From: Candidatus Daviesbacteria bacterium | GTDB lineage: Bacteria > Patescibacteriota > Microgenomatia > Daviesbacterales > UBA10151 | Direction of reading: 5' to 3' | Assembly: GCA_016176465.1 (NCBI GenBank) | Contig: JACOXD010000009.1 | Location: forward strand, 1 to 48,530 | DNA length: 48,530 nt | In this document: positions 14,457-23,470 of the stretch, piece after piece | Position numbering within the stretch: position 1 is the first letter of the stretch | Layout of the letters: each line of letters opens with the position of its first letter | Program-made: the position numbers and the translations under genes | The notes under the pieces: model-generated | Told to the model about the DNA's origin: nothing | Seen by the model: only the letters and a program-made list of their open reading frames with translations | The model's database searches: none

Positions 14457-16124
14457 ATGGTTTTTTATAGAAAATACCGCCCTCAATCACTTAATGAACT
14501 AATTGGCCAAGAGCAGGTCAAGCTAACCCTCCAAAAAGCCTTTGATTCTCAAAAACTCTCTCATGCTTATTTATTTACTGGTCCTAAAGGAACTGGTAAA
14601 ACTTCTACAGCCAGGATTCTAGCTAAAATGGTTAATTGTGAGGGAGAAAAAATTGTTCCCTGTAATAAATGCTCCAGCTGTATTTCCATAACAGATGGAT
14701 CCAATTTGGACGTAATAGAAATTGATGCGGCTTCAAATAGAGGAATAGATGATATTAGGGACCTAAGAGAAAAAATTAAGCTTGCTCCAAGCTCTGCTAA
14801 TAAAAAAGTTTACATTATAGATGAAGTTCATATGTTATCTCCCGAAGCTTTTAATGCCCTACTTAAGACTTTAGAGGAACCCCCTTCCCATGTATTATTT
14901 ATATTAGCAACTACTGAATTGCATAAAATTCCTCCAACTATTTTATCCCGAGCACAAAAAATAGACTTTAAACAAGCAAGTACTCCAGAGCTTGTTGAAG
15001 CGTTAAAAAAAGTAGCAAATGGAGAAAAACTAAAGATAGAAGATAAAGCTTTGGAGCTTTTAGCTAAAAAAAGCGATGGATCTTTTAGGGATGGATTAAA
15101 ACTGCTAGATCAGCTTGCTTCAGGAGGCACTGATATTACCTCACTACAAGTTGAGGAAACTCTAAAAAGTTCTAATTTTGAAAGTATGGTGGAGCTTTTA
15201 TATGCAATTTCAAACAAGAGAAGCTCCAATGCTTTAAATATATGTTTGGAACAAATTGAGAAAGGAATAAATATTAGAGAATATACACTTGGAATTTTAG
15301 ATTTAATCCATGCCTTATTACTTATTAAAAATGACCTTAAAAATAAAGTATTAGAAGAATTTGGCTCTGAAAAGTTGGAAAAAATTAGTAAACTATCTGA
15401 TGGGTTTGAGATAAGGGATTTAATTAAATTGGCTGATAATTTTCAAAAAAGCTTAGAAAAAATGAAAGCTGTCAGTATCACTTCACTGCCTTTAGAAATT
15501 GCGGTGATTGAGAGCTCTCAAGCAGAAGTAGTAACTCCTGTCACAGTGAACACAGCCCCTCATGTCATTCTGAGCGAAAGCGAAGAATCTAGATTAGATC
15601 CTTCTGGTCCGGTGGACACTCAGGATGACAAAAGAAAGTCCTCCTACGTCAAGGTCATCGACTCTGAGGCCGAGCCTCAGGTCTTCGATTCCGAGGTCTC
15701 TCAGACTCGAGGAGCTCACACCCGAAGGGATTACAAACAAAAACCTTCCATATCCGCTATGAAAGCCTCTTCGGGAGATTTGGCAACTTTATATGATAAG
15801 TGGAATTATATTTTGGAAACAGTTAAACCTTATAATTATTCTTTGGAGGCAATGTTAAGGTTGGTAAAAATTTTAGAATGTAATCAAGAAGAGGTCATAT
15901 TTGAGGTTCCTTATTCTTTTCACCAAAGGATATTAGAAGCACCAAAAAGTAGAACTTTACTTGAATCTGTTCTAACAGAGGTTTTGGGAAGATCTATGAA
16001 GGTATCAACTGTTTTAGGTAAACGCGAAGTTCAAACTGAGGATATTGCCAACATTGAAGTCGCAGCTGATGATGAAATAATTAAAATTGCTGCAGAAATT
16101 TTTAACTCAGAATCGGTTAATTAA
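14457..16124 (+). CDS. dnaX: DNA polymerase III subunits gamma/tau
   Basis: 555 residues. Walker A GPKGTGKTS (42-50), zinc cysteines 61, 69, 72 and 75, DEVH (122-125) and the ILSRAQ arginine-finger motif are intact. Domain III ends near residue 350. The tau-specific linker holds about 23 residues encoded by repeat A (HVILSESEESRL at about 369-380) and then a G/C-rich palindromic stretch up to about 425. A small C-terminal domain follows (about 435-550). Clamp-loader ATPase. The start ATG lacks a Shine-Dalgarno sequence. Confidence 0.96.
   Translation: MVFYRKYRPQSLNELIGQEQVKLTLQKAFDSQKLSHAYLFTGPKGTGKTSTARILAKMVNCEGEKIVPCNKCSSCISITDGSNLDVIEIDAASNRGIDDIRDLREKIKLAPSSANKKVYIIDEVHMLSPEAFNALLKTLEEPPSHVLFILATTELHKIPPTILSRAQKIDFKQASTPELVEALKKVANGEKLKIEDKALELLAKKSDGSFRDGLKLLDQLASGGTDITSLQVEETLKSSNFESMVELLYAISNKRSSNALNICLEQIEKGINIREYTLGILDLIHALLLIKNDLKNKVLEEFGSEKLEKISKLSDGFEIRDLIKLADNFQKSLEKMKAVSITSLPLEIAVIESSQAEVVTPVTVNTAPHVILSESEESRLDPSGPVDTQDDKRKSSYVKVIDSEAEPQVFDSEVSQTRGAHTRRDYKQKPSISAMKASSGDLATLYDKWNYILETVKPYNYSLEAMLRLVKILECNQEEVIFEVPYSFHQRILEAPKSRTLLESVLTEVLGRSMKVSTVLGKREVQTEDIANIEVAADDEIIKIAAEIFNSESVN
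15563..15630. repeat. Dispersed repeat A, copy 3 (inside dnaX)
   Basis: TGTCATTCTGAGCG to CAGGATGACA, in the opposite orientation to the other copies but read in the same HVIL frame. It is followed to about 15735 by G/C-rich sequence with CTGAGGC-cga-GCCTCAG. Confidence 0.85.
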
Positions 16125-16179
16125 CTTTAAAATCCTCCTTGACACAAATTAATCCTTTTAGTTAAAGTGATCTCTGTTT

Positions 16180-17499
16180 ATGGCAGACTTAAAGAAAGTA
16201 GACCCTCAAGTTTTTGAATTAATCAAAGAAGAGGAAAAAAGACAAAGAGAAGTTTTAGAGATGATAGCATCTGAAAACTATGCTTCAAAAGCAGTAATGG
16301 AGGCATTAGGTTCTGTTTTTACCAATAAATACTCAGAAGGCTTCCCTAAAAAAAGATACTACCAAGGCAACGCTGTTGCAGATAAAATAGAAATTTTAGC
16401 TACTGAGAGAGCCCAAAAATTATTTGGGGTTCCATACGTTAATGTTCAACCTCTATCAGGTTCTCCTGCTAACTCAATAGTTTATCTTAGTTTGCTGGAA
16501 TATAAAGATAAATTAATGGGACTATCCAGAGATTTTGGAGGACACATTACTCATGGAGGCCCACTTTCTTTATCAGCTAGATTTTTTACCCCTATCCATT
16601 ATGAATTAGGTAAAGATAATATGTTAGATTTTGAGGCAATTGAAAAATTAGCTATAAAAGAAAAGCCAAAATTAATTATTTGTGGATTTACAGCTTATCC
16701 AAGGATTATAGATTTTAAAAAATTTGCAAGCATAGCTGATAAAGTTGGGGCTTATTTAATGGCTGATATTGCCCATATTGCAGGGTTAATTGTAGCAGGG
16801 GTACATCCATCACCCATTCTTTATGCCCATATTATTACCACTACCACCCATAAAACTTTAAGAGGACCAAGGGGGGCAATGATTATGGTAACTAAAAAAG
16901 GTCTTAAAAAAGATCCTGATTTACCTAAAAAAATAGAAACAGCAGTAATCCCGGGAATGCAAGGAGGCCCTCATGATAACCAAACAGCAGCAATTGCAGT
17001 TGCATTAAAAGAAGCTGCAACCCCTGCGTTTAAAAAATACTCAGCCCAAATTGTTAAAAATGCTAAAAAATTAGCTAGTGAGTTAATAAAATTTAAGTTT
17101 AATTTAGTCTCAGGTGGGACAGACAATCATTTAATATTAATAGATTTAAGAAATAAAAAAGCTAATGGGGCAGCAGCAGCGCTAGCGCTAGAGCTAGCAG
17201 GAATTGTTTTAAATAAAAATGGTGTGCCATTTGACAGCTTACCTCCTTATTGGACATCAGGTATAAGGCTTGGAACTCCTGCAATAACTACTAGAGGAAT
17301 GAAGGAAAAAGAAATGGTAAAAATTGCTAAATGGATTAATGAGGCGGTTGATGAGGTATCAGGTGAAGAGATGCCTGAAGATAAAGAGTCAAGATCTGCT
17401 TATTGGAAAGAGTTTAGAAATAAAATAAAAAGTAATAAAAAATTAGCCAGTATAGCTAAAGAAGTAAAAGCGTTATGCGCTAAATTTCCTGTACCTTAA
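16180..17499 (+). CDS. glyA: Serine hydroxymethyltransferase
   Basis: 439 residues, standard length. EMIASENYASKAVMEALGS at the N-terminus, then NVQPLSGSPAN, and the PLP-lysine motif TTTTHKTLRGPRG. It interconverts serine and glycine while charging tetrahydrofolate with a one-carbon unit. folD follows after one minus-strand gene, so the folate one-carbon pathway is represented locally. Its last four bases overlap the convergent gene at 17496. Confidence 0.96.
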   Translation: MADLKKVDPQVFELIKEEEKRQREVLEMIASENYASKAVMEALGSVFTNKYSEGFPKKRYYQGNAVADKIEILATERAQKLFGVPYVNVQPLSGSPANSIVYLSLLEYKDKLMGLSRDFGGHITHGGPLSLSARFFTPIHYELGKDNMLDFEAIEKLAIKEKPKLIICGFTAYPRIIDFKKFASIADKVGAYLMADIAHIAGLIVAGVHPSPILYAHIITTTTHKTLRGPRGAMIMVTKKGLKKDPDLPKKIETAVIPGMQGGPHDNQTAAIAVALKEAATPAFKKYSAQIVKNAKKLASELIKFKFNLVSGGTDNHLILIDLRNKKANGAAAALALELAGIVLNKNGVPFDSLPPYWTSGIRLGTPAITTRGMKEKEMVKIAKWINEAVDEVSGEEMPEDKESRSAYWKEFRNKIKSNKKLASIAKEVKALCAKFPVP

Positions 17500-17789
17500 A
17501 GTTTTGGAGGATTTGGGGCCGGCAAGACTACATCTACTGTTGAGCCTTCAGGTCTATGATTAACAATAATAGCTGTGGCTGGGATACCTCTTCTTGAAAG
17601 TTCTTGAAGAATAGCTGCATTTCTATCTGCTCTATTAAGAGAATCTTGGGCGTCTCCTTCAGATCTTGCCCCATGAACAATTCCCGTAACTGCATCCCTT
17701 GGTAAGGATTCATCGGATCGAGCTATGTGAACTATTGGTCCAGCGCGCTCTGCTTCTATTCTTTCCATAGATTCGAAGAAGTATAACAT
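17496..17789 (-). CDS. Orphan protein of about 97 residues
   Basis: Function unknown. An internal ATG at 17768 (MERIEAERAG) is an alternative start. The content is unlike a membrane protein: mixed helices with IVHGARSEGDAQDSL and a proline-rich C-terminus. It lies between glyA and folD on the opposite strand and overlaps the glyA stop by four bases. Confidence 0.5.
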   Translation of the reverse strand: MLYFFESMERIEAERAGPIVHIARSDESLPRDAVTGIVHGARSEGDAQDSLNRADRNAAILQELSRRGIPATAIIVNHRPEGSTVDVVLPAPNPPKL

Positions 17790-17842
17790 CTAAATATACT
17801 ATGTCAAATCGATTTAGTTTAGTTGTATTATAAAAACTAGTT

Positions 17843-18724
17843 ATGAAAGTATCAGGTAGAGATTTGGCAGATAAAATTTTAGAAAAATTAAAGCTAGAGA
17901 TTAAAGGTAAAAATCTAACTCTCTGTTTGGCGATAATTTTAGCAAGTAATGATCCAGCTCCTAAAATGTATACCCAAAGAAAAATAAATGTGGCGGGAGA
18001 AATAGGGATTAAAGCAACTTTATATGAATTTTCAGAAAACCAAGGACAAGATTGTTTTGAAACTATCCAACAGTTAAATGAAGATCAAAATATTCATGGG
18101 ATAATTGTTCAGCAACCAATGCATACTGGTTGGGATTTCCAAAAATATATTCAAGTAGTTTCTTCAAAAAAAGATGTAGATGGTTTTAAAGAGGATTCTC
18201 CATATAAGGAAGCAACAGCACTGGGGGTTTGGGAGATGTTATCTGAGTTTGGGAGAATTGAGGGTTTCAAATCAACTGATGAATTTTTAGAGGGGAAAAA
18301 AATAGTAGTTTTAGGAAAGGGTTTAACAGCAGGAAAACCCACAATTAATTTACTAACAGAAAAAGGTTTTCCACCTGAAGTAATAGATTCTAAAACTGAA
18401 AATCCAAATCAGATTATTAAAAATGCAGATGTAGTAATTTCTGCAACAGGCAAAAAAAATATTATTAATGGGGGAAATATAAAAAAGGGAAGCTTTGTAA
18501 TAGGGATAGGAGTTGGGAAGGAAGAAAAAGATGGAGAGGAAAGGATTTTTGGGGATATTAATGAGGAGGAAATAAAAGATATTGCTAAGTTATATTGTCC
18601 GACAATAGGAGGAATTGGACCACTAACTATAGCTTGTTTACTAAAGAACGTAATGGAAGCAAGCTTCACGGCTCAGGGTCCTGTCAGCTCGGTATCTCAA
18701 AGCCGTTCCTCAACTCAAGCTTGA
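17843..18724 (+). CDS. folD: Methylenetetrahydrofolate dehydrogenase/cyclohydrolase
   Basis: 293 residues. The catalytic YxxxK is in PKMYTQRKINVAGEIGI. HGIIVQQPM replaces the usual VQLPLP. KKDVDGF, VVLGKGLTAGKPTINLL (cofactor-binding domain) and PTIGGIGPLTIACLL follow in order. The last 20 residues, after NVMEA, are serine-rich and encoded by G/C-rich repeat-like DNA from about 18665 that continues past the stop. It oxidises methylene-THF and opens methenyl-THF. A TATTAT box ends 11 bases before the ATG. Confidence 0.9.
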   Translation: MKVSGRDLADKILEKLKLEIKGKNLTLCLAIILASNDPAPKMYTQRKINVAGEIGIKATLYEFSENQGQDCFETIQQLNEDQNIHGIIVQQPMHTGWDFQKYIQVVSSKKDVDGFKEDSPYKEATALGVWEMLSEFGRIEGFKSTDEFLEGKKIVVLGKGLTAGKPTINLLTEKGFPPEVIDSKTENPNQIIKNADVVISATGKKNIINGGNIKKGSFVIGIGVGKEEKDGEERIFGDINEEEIKDIAKLYCPTIGGIGPLTIACLLKNVMEASFTAQGPVSSVSQSRSSTQA

Positions 18725-18801
18725 TTTTCTAAAAATCAATGCAAGTCTGTGGTACGTTTTGAGACCTCTCCTCCCTGCCACCCACCTCGCCTACTTGACT
18801 C

Positions 18802-18830
18802 TAGACTCTAGCGACTAGTCACTATATAAT
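18802..18830 (+). promoter_or_regulatory. Leaderless promoter of ybaB
   Basis: TAGACT (18802-18807), 17-bp spacer, perfect TATAAT (18825-18830), then only seven bases to the ATG at 18838. Transcription would start at or next to the start codon. Confidence 0.65.
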
Positions 18831-18837
18831 ACCAACC

Positions 18838-19110
18838 ATGGGTTTAATGGATACATTTAAACAGCTTGGGGATCTCAAAAAGATGAGAGATCAAGCTATG
18901 GAAGTGCAAAAAAAATTATCAGGAATAAAAATAACTGTAGAGCATAGAGGGGTAACAGTTATAATGACTGCAGATCAAAAAGTTGTTTCTATTTCAGGTG
19001 AGTTAGATCATGAGAAAATTGCAGAAGCTGTTAATGAAGGATTAAAACAATCTCAAAAAGTTGCAGCTGAAGAAATGAAATCTTTAATGGGTGGCGTGCC
19101 AGGAATGTAG
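18838..19110 (+). CDS. YbaB/EbfC nucleoid-associated protein
   Basis: 90 residues. The helical N-terminus (FKQLGDLKKMRDQAMEVQKKL), the beta segment ending in VVSISGEL and the C-terminal helix with the final MKSLMGGVPGM match the YbaB/EbfC family. The family forms DNA-binding dimers and is usually placed between dnaX and recR; here all three lie in the same 6-kb stretch but are split by other genes. It is read from a leaderless-type promoter. Confidence 0.9.
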   Translation: MGLMDTFKQLGDLKKMRDQAMEVQKKLSGIKITVEHRGVTVIMTADQKVVSISGELDHEKIAEAVNEGLKQSQKVAAEEMKSLMGGVPGM

Positions 19111-19833
19111 CTACCACTGGCAGTCTGCTGCAAAATTTACATTTCCTAATAAATTATTTAAAGTAGGAGTCCCATTGGTAAATGGTGCTGAGTAAAATCT
19201 CATTTCATAATTTGAGCCTAGTGTGCTACTAAGTTGTAAATTTCCCTGGCCTCTAATTCCTCCAACATGATCATTATATGCTCCTCCCACATCTACTGAG
19301 TTGGGATAATTACCTGACTGATAAAGGAAATAAAATGGTGAAGGATTTCCTCCTGATATGATTCCCCAAACCCCATCATCATATGCTTTAGTTTTAACAG
19401 AACCATGGAATTCAATATCAAAAGTACTTTCTCCGTGATAACAGCTAACGGTTAGGGTCACATGATCTCCGTTATAAGCATAAAAAGGTGCTGAACTTGG
19501 AGTAGGAGTGGGGGTGGGAGAAGGAGAGGGTGCAGGGGTTGAATTAGTCGAGTTATTATTTTGGCTCGTAGAAGAATTATTGTTAGCTGATGGGGAGGGA
19601 CTTGGATTAGACTTAGAAGTTGCGCTGGGTGAAGGGGAAGTTTTTAGAGATAAATTATTTGTAGGTGATGGAGAAGGTGAGGATTTTTGTTTAGTAGATG
19701 AAGTTGCTTGAAAACCTTTGTCAGGAGTTGGCTGCCCTCCATTGAGAGGTATTTTATTTAATATAAAAAACCCACTTCCCAATAGCAATAAGCATAACAA
19801 CAATTGGAGCAACACCCTTTTGATTGTTATCAA
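19111..19833 (-). CDS. Secreted or anchored protein with Pro/Ser/Thr linker
   Basis: 240 residues from TTG at 19833. An N-terminal membrane segment (LLQLLLCLLLLGSGFFIL) is followed by an S/P/T/N-rich linker of about 80 residues with PSPSPT and PTPTPTP tracts. The globular C-terminal domain (about 115-240) is rich in aromatic residues and glycine; one cysteine in SCYHGE and one in ADCQW may form a disulfide. Function unknown; probably a cell-surface protein. It is convergent with, and directly adjacent to, ybaB. No ATG start is available in frame. Confidence 0.65.
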   Translation of the reverse strand: MITIKRVLLQLLLCLLLLGSGFFILNKIPLNGGQPTPDKGFQATSSTKQKSSPSPSPTNNLSLKTSPSPSATSKSNPSPSPSANNNSSTSQNNNSTNSTPAPSPSPTPTPTPSSAPFYAYNGDHVTLTVSCYHGESTFDIEFHGSVKTKAYDDGVWGIISGGNPSPFYFLYQSGNYPNSVDVGGAYNDHVGGIRGQGNLQLSSTLGSNYEMRFYSAPFTNGTPTLNNLLGNVNFAADCQW

Positions 19834-19918
19834 GACTGAGTGTAGTCGAATTGGGCATTAAATTAAGAATAGGTTAGTGTTTAAATAATATCAACAATAA
19901 TAATCGATATTACCCCGG

Positions 19919-19950
19919 TAACAAATTAATCTACGTGGTTTAAATTGTTA
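19919..19950. promoter_or_regulatory. 32-bp palindrome before second PaaX/Cas2-fold gene
   Basis: Arms TAACAA and TTGTTA, core CTACGTGG, the same 6+6+8+6+6 layout as at 961. ACAAATTAATCTACGT is repeated exactly 600 bp downstream at 20521. The right arm overlaps a possible -35 (TTACAT, 19948-19953) placed 17 bp before TACAAA. Confidence 0.6.
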
Positions 19951-19981
19951 CATAGGATGGTAAAATGAATTACAAATAATT

Positions 19982-20563
19982 GTGACTGAGAAACAAAAAG
20001 ATATAGCTAAAAATATTATATTGGCTCTTGGGATAGTTGGAGCAGTATCTATGATAATGATAGCCCCTGGACTAGCTAAAGCGATACCCTTACTTGCAAA
20101 AATTGATGTTAGACGAATCAACCAAGAAATAAAAAGGCTAAATAAACGAGGACTTGTGGAGATTATTAAAAGAAAAAATAAGGTACCTTTAATTAAACTG
20201 ACTAAAGAAGGAGAAAAGAAATTATCAAGATACCAAATCGATAAGTTAGAAATTGAGAGGCCAAAAAAATGGGATGGAAAATGGAGACTGGTGGTGTTTG
20301 ATATCCCTATAACTAAAAACTATTCCAGAGCAGTACTTCGCAAAAAGATGAAAAATCTTGGGTTTTATAAATTACAGTCGAGTGTGTTTGTCCACCCCTT
20401 TCCATGTTTTGAAGTATTGAAATTTATAAGGGATTATTTTGGAGTTAGCAAAGAGGTGGAGTATATGGAAGTTAATAGTTTGGAAAGTCAAGACATGTTA
20501 ATATCTTACTTTTTTACGAAACAAATTAATCTACGTAGAACAAATTGTCACAATTTCAGATAA
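19982..20563 (+). CDS. Second PaaX-type regulator with Cas2-like domain
   Basis: 193 residues, GTG start. It has the same plan as the protein at 1036: hydrophobic N-terminal helix, winged-helix region (INQEIKRLNKRGLVEII and LTKEGEKKLSRY), then the Cas2-like part WRLVVFDIPI, MKNLGFYKLQSSVFVHPFPC. The final 15 residues (KQINLRRTNCHN and following) are encoded by the downstream palindrome, so the operator-like site overlaps the coding end. recR follows after 48 bp. Regulation of itself and of recR is inferred from the palindrome positions. Confidence 0.75.
   Translation: MTEKQKDIAKNIILALGIVGAVSMIMIAPGLAKAIPLLAKIDVRRINQEIKRLNKRGLVEIIKRKNKVPLIKLTKEGEKKLSRYQIDKLEIERPKKWDGKWRLVVFDIPITKNYSRAVLRKKMKNLGFYKLQSSVFVHPFPCFEVLKFIRDYFGVSKEVEYMEVNSLESQDMLISYFFTKQINLRRTNCHNFR
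20519..20550. promoter_or_regulatory. 32-bp palindrome at 3' end of regulator, before recR
   Basis: Arms AAACAA and TTGTCA, core CTACGTAG (fully self-complementary). Shares ACAAATTAATCTACGT with the upstream copy. It ends 61 bp before the recR ATG. Confidence 0.6.
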
Positions 20564-20611
20564 CATATATTTGTATAGTGCATAATAAGAAGAATTTGAT
20601 AGAATGCTACC

Positions 20612-21208
20612 ATGGCCACTATCCCCAAAGTTGTTAGAGATTTAATAGAAAGTTTTGAAAGGTTACCGGGTATAGGGCCTAAAACTGCGCAAAGATTAAC
20701 TTACTATTTACTCCATGCTCCAAAAGAAGAAGCAAAAGCGCTAGCTGAGGCTGCAGTTGCTTTAAAAGAAAAAACTGTGATTTGTTCAATTTGTTTTAAT
20801 ATCTCTGAGAAAGATCCTTGTGAAATAGATACAGATCCAAGTAGGGATAAATCTATTATAGCAGTGGTGGAAGATCCATTAGATGTTTTGGCTTTAGAGA
20901 AAGCAAATTTTAAAGGGCTTTATCATGTATTACACGGTGCAATTTCTCCTTTAGAAAATATTGGGCCAGAAGAATTAAAAATTAGGGAGTTATTACCTAG
21001 GTTAAAAGATAGAGCAGTTAAAGAAATTATTTTAGCAACAAACCCTACAATGGAGGGTGAGGCAACTGCAATGTATATAGATAGATTAATTAGACCCTTA
21101 GGAATAAAAGTAACCAGAATTGCCAGAGGCTTACCTGTTGGGGGAGATTTAGAATATGCGGATGAAACCACTTTATCAAGAGCCCTAGAAGGTCGTAAAG
21201 AATATTAA
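20612..21208 (+). CDS. recR: Recombination protein RecR
   Basis: 198 residues. [17 protein letters not shown] is the helix-hairpin-helix. The zinc site has Cys58, Cys61 and Cys70, but the fourth position reads EIDTDPSRD, so Asp73 replaces the usual cysteine. Toprim motifs [12 protein letters not shown] and [13 protein letters not shown] are intact, as is [14 protein letters not shown]. RecR works with RecF/RecO in gap repair. TAGAAT (20600-20605) ends six bases before the ATG. The Nudix gene starts right after the stop. Confidence 0.93.
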   Translation: MATIPKVVRDLIESFERLPGIGPKTAQRLTYYLLHAPKEEAKALAEAAVALKEKTVICSICFNISEKDPCEIDTDPSRDKSIIAVVEDPLDVLALEKANFKGLYHVLHGAISPLENIGPEELKIRELLPRLKDRAVKEIILATNPTMEGEATAMYIDRLIRPLGIKVTRIARGLPVGGDLEYADETTLSRALEGRKEY

Positions 21209-21706
21209 ATGGATGAAGAAATTGATATTGTAGATGAGCTGGGAAATATTCTATATTCCATCTCCAAAATAGAGGCTCATAAAAAAGGATTACTTCATAA
21301 AACTGTTATTGCAGAAGTAATAGATTCAAAGGGTAATATTTATTTAGTAAAACAATCCTCAGATAGGCAAGATGCAGGGCAATATGTATCCCCAGTGGGT
21401 GGACATGTTAAAAAGGGAGAAACTGAGGAGGAAGCACTAGTAAGGGAGGTTTTAGAGGAAATAGGTTTAACTGATTTTGAATATGAGTTACTTGGAAGAG
21501 AAATTTTTAATAGGGAAGTTTTAGGTAGAATTGAAAACCACTTTTTTATTGTTTTTAAAATTACAACAGATAAAGAATTTATTTTAGGAGATGAGGCAGA
21601 TGATTTTGAAAAATTTAACAAAGAACAACTAATAAAAGAAGTAATGATAAATCCCAAGAAATTTGGTAATGTCTTTCACTTTGTCTTTGAAAAATTTTAC
21701 AAATAA
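21209..21706 (+). CDS. Nudix hydrolase
   Basis: 165 residues. The Nudix box is complete at residues 65-87: GHVKKGETEEEALVREVLEE followed by IGL. The first 25 residues and the pairing with a short N-terminal beta region resemble the Idi-like subgroup (IPP isomerase-like Nudix), which often acts on unknown diphosphates. The ATG immediately follows the recR stop, so the two are cotranscribed. The substrate cannot be assigned. Confidence 0.85.
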   Translation: MDEEIDIVDELGNILYSISKIEAHKKGLLHKTVIAEVIDSKGNIYLVKQSSDRQDAGQYVSPVGGHVKKGETEEEALVREVLEEIGLTDFEYELLGREIFNREVLGRIENHFFIVFKITTDKEFILGDEADDFEKFNKEQLIKEVMINPKKFGNVFHFVFEKFYK

Positions 21707-21709
21707 TAA

Positions 21710-23005
21710 ATGCTAAAAACTTTTACTCTAAAAAATGGGATCAAGGTTGCTACTTATAACCTTCCTAATGTCAAATCTATTCACATTAGAATAAGTTCTA
21801 AAGGTGGATCTATTGTTGAGAGTAAAGTAAATAATGGTGTTGCTCATTTTATGGAACATATTTTAGTTCAAGGTACTCCTTCTTATCCTACAGTTGAGGA
21901 TTTATCTTTATTTATAGAAAGTTTAGCAGGTAACTATAATGCTCAAACTGAAAAACTTTTAATTAGTTTCTTTATAACAACTCCTGCAACTCATATTGAG
22001 GATGCTATCAAAATAACCAAGGAAGTATTTTTTGATCCTTTATTTGCCAAAGATGCAATTGAGCGGGAGCGGGGAGCGCTACTTAATGAAATAAAACAAA
22101 ACATGGATTCTCACTATTTTGAATTAAATAGATATTTTTGGGAGACAAGAGTCAAGAAGGAACACCCCCTAACGCTTTTTACAGGCGGGGCATTAGATGT
22201 AGTTTCAAAATTAACAAGAGATGACTTAGTAAATTATTGGCAAAAGTATTTTCTATCTAAAAATAGCTATCTTTTAATTTCTGGTAATTTTGAAGAGAAA
22301 AAATTAATCAAACTTTTGGAAAAATACTTTGAAAGTATAGATTCTAAAAAGGTCTTTAGTGGATTTCCTAAAATGTCTGATTTAGATTTATCTGAAAAAG
22401 AAGTTTTTATCAGGTTTGATCAAAAGCTTGGGATTAATTATATAGATATAACTTGGCCCTCCATAAAAATGGAAGACACTTTAAAATTAAGGTTGATTCA
22501 AAATTTGGCTCTAACTATTTTAGGTGGTTTAAGAAACTCCAGATTGTTTAAACTACTACGCTCTCAGAGAGGTTTGGTTTACTCCATTGGATCTAGTGCT
22601 TCAATTTTGCCTGGCTTGGGACTAGGGTATATCTCCTCACAGGTGACTAGTGAGAACTTAGTTGAAGTATTAGATCTTACTTTTAAAGAACTTTTTACTT
22701 TTGTTCATAATGGACCAACTGATGAAGAATTAAGTTTTGCTAAGAATTATTTATCAAACCAATGGTTTATGGCATTTGATCACCCATCAGTTATAGCTGA
22801 GTGGATTGAGAATGATTTGCACTGGAATGACAAAATAAGGTTGCCTGAGCAGTATTTAGAGATACTGAAAGAAATTAAAAAAGAAGATCTACTTAAGTTA
22901 ATGCAAAAATACTGGGATTTTGCTAAGCTCAATTTAGTAATCCAAGGACAAATTGAAGATTCTAAAGAAAATAGAGAAAAATATATGGAGTATTTAAATT
23001 TGTAA
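21710..23005 (+). CDS. M16 zinc peptidase, first copy
   Basis: 431 residues. The inverted zinc motif HFMEH (His46, Glu49, His50) and Glu127, 77 residues later, reproduce the HxxEHx76E active site. RSQRGLVYSIGSS near residue 285 marks the second, inactive half-domain. It is an M16B-type protease (processing peptidase/PqqL group), probably acting on short peptides as a dimer. It follows the Nudix gene by 3 bp. A second copy lies at 28367. Confidence 0.88.
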   Translation: MLKTFTLKNGIKVATYNLPNVKSIHIRISSKGGSIVESKVNNGVAHFMEHILVQGTPSYPTVEDLSLFIESLAGNYNAQTEKLLISFFITTPATHIEDAIKITKEVFFDPLFAKDAIERERGALLNEIKQNMDSHYFELNRYFWETRVKKEHPLTLFTGGALDVVSKLTRDDLVNYWQKYFLSKNSYLLISGNFEEKKLIKLLEKYFESIDSKKVFSGFPKMSDLDLSEKEVFIRFDQKLGINYIDITWPSIKMEDTLKLRLIQNLALTILGGLRNSRLFKLLRSQRGLVYSIGSSASILPGLGLGYISSQVTSENLVEVLDLTFKELFTFVHNGPTDEELSFAKNYLSNQWFMAFDHPSVIAEWIENDLHWNDKIRLPEQYLEILKEIKKEDLLKLMQKYWDFAKLNLVIQGQIEDSKENREKYMEYLNL

Positions 23006-23008
23006 ATT

Positions 23009-23434
23009 ATGGGAGATGGAGCAAAGGGTGCGATAAAAGGAGTAATGAAAGATTTGGGAGAGGCTGTTGTTAAACCTGTGGCTAATGAGGCATCCACCAT
23101 AATTAATGAAACCATCCAGTCAATTTCTGGTGGTGGAAGTACTCAAAATCCTCAGGACGAACATAAGAAAAAAGAGGAAGAACAAAAATTAAAAGTTGAA
23201 GAAGCAAATAAAAAAAGAAACATTGAGATGTTTTTAAGGCAACTGCAAGAACAAGAACAAAAATTAAAAGCTACCCGCCAAAAGGAAGCTCAAGAAAAAC
23301 AAGCAAAAGAACAAGAGGAGCAACAAAAAAAACAAGTTAAACAATTTAAAGTATTTGAACAACAAAAGAAAAAACAAGATATTAATTTAGCAACTAAACA
23401 GCGAAAGACAGAAATAAAAAGAGGAAGTGCCTAA
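23009..23434 (+). CDS. Coiled-coil Gln/Lys/Glu-rich protein
   Basis: 141 residues. A short N-terminal segment, GAIKGVMKDLGEAVVKPVANE, and a glycine patch (ISGGGS) lead into about 90 residues of charged coiled coil rich in Q, K and E. No membrane segment. It resembles uncharacterised small proteins of Patescibacteria; function unknown. It starts 3 bp after the M16 gene stop. Confidence 0.6.
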   Translation: MGDGAKGAIKGVMKDLGEAVVKPVANEASTIINETIQSISGGGSTQNPQDEHKKKEEEQKLKVEEANKKRNIEMFLRQLQEQEQKLKATRQKEAQEKQAKEQEEQQKKQVKQFKVFEQQKKKQDINLATKQRKTEIKRGSA

Positions 23435-23464
23435 TTGGCTTATTAATCCCTTATTTGATAAAAT
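23435..23464 (+). promoter_or_regulatory. Leaderless promoter before the Fic pair
   Basis: TTGGCT (23435-23440), 18-bp spacer, TAAAAT (23459-23464), then six bases to the ATG at 23471. Confidence 0.55.
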
Positions 23465-23470
23465 CCTAAC

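Noticed and set aside
19508-19711. Plus-strand Gly/Glu/Val-rich frame opposite the secreted protein gene
   Set aside because: It is the complement of the Pro/Ser/Thr linker and has no independent support.
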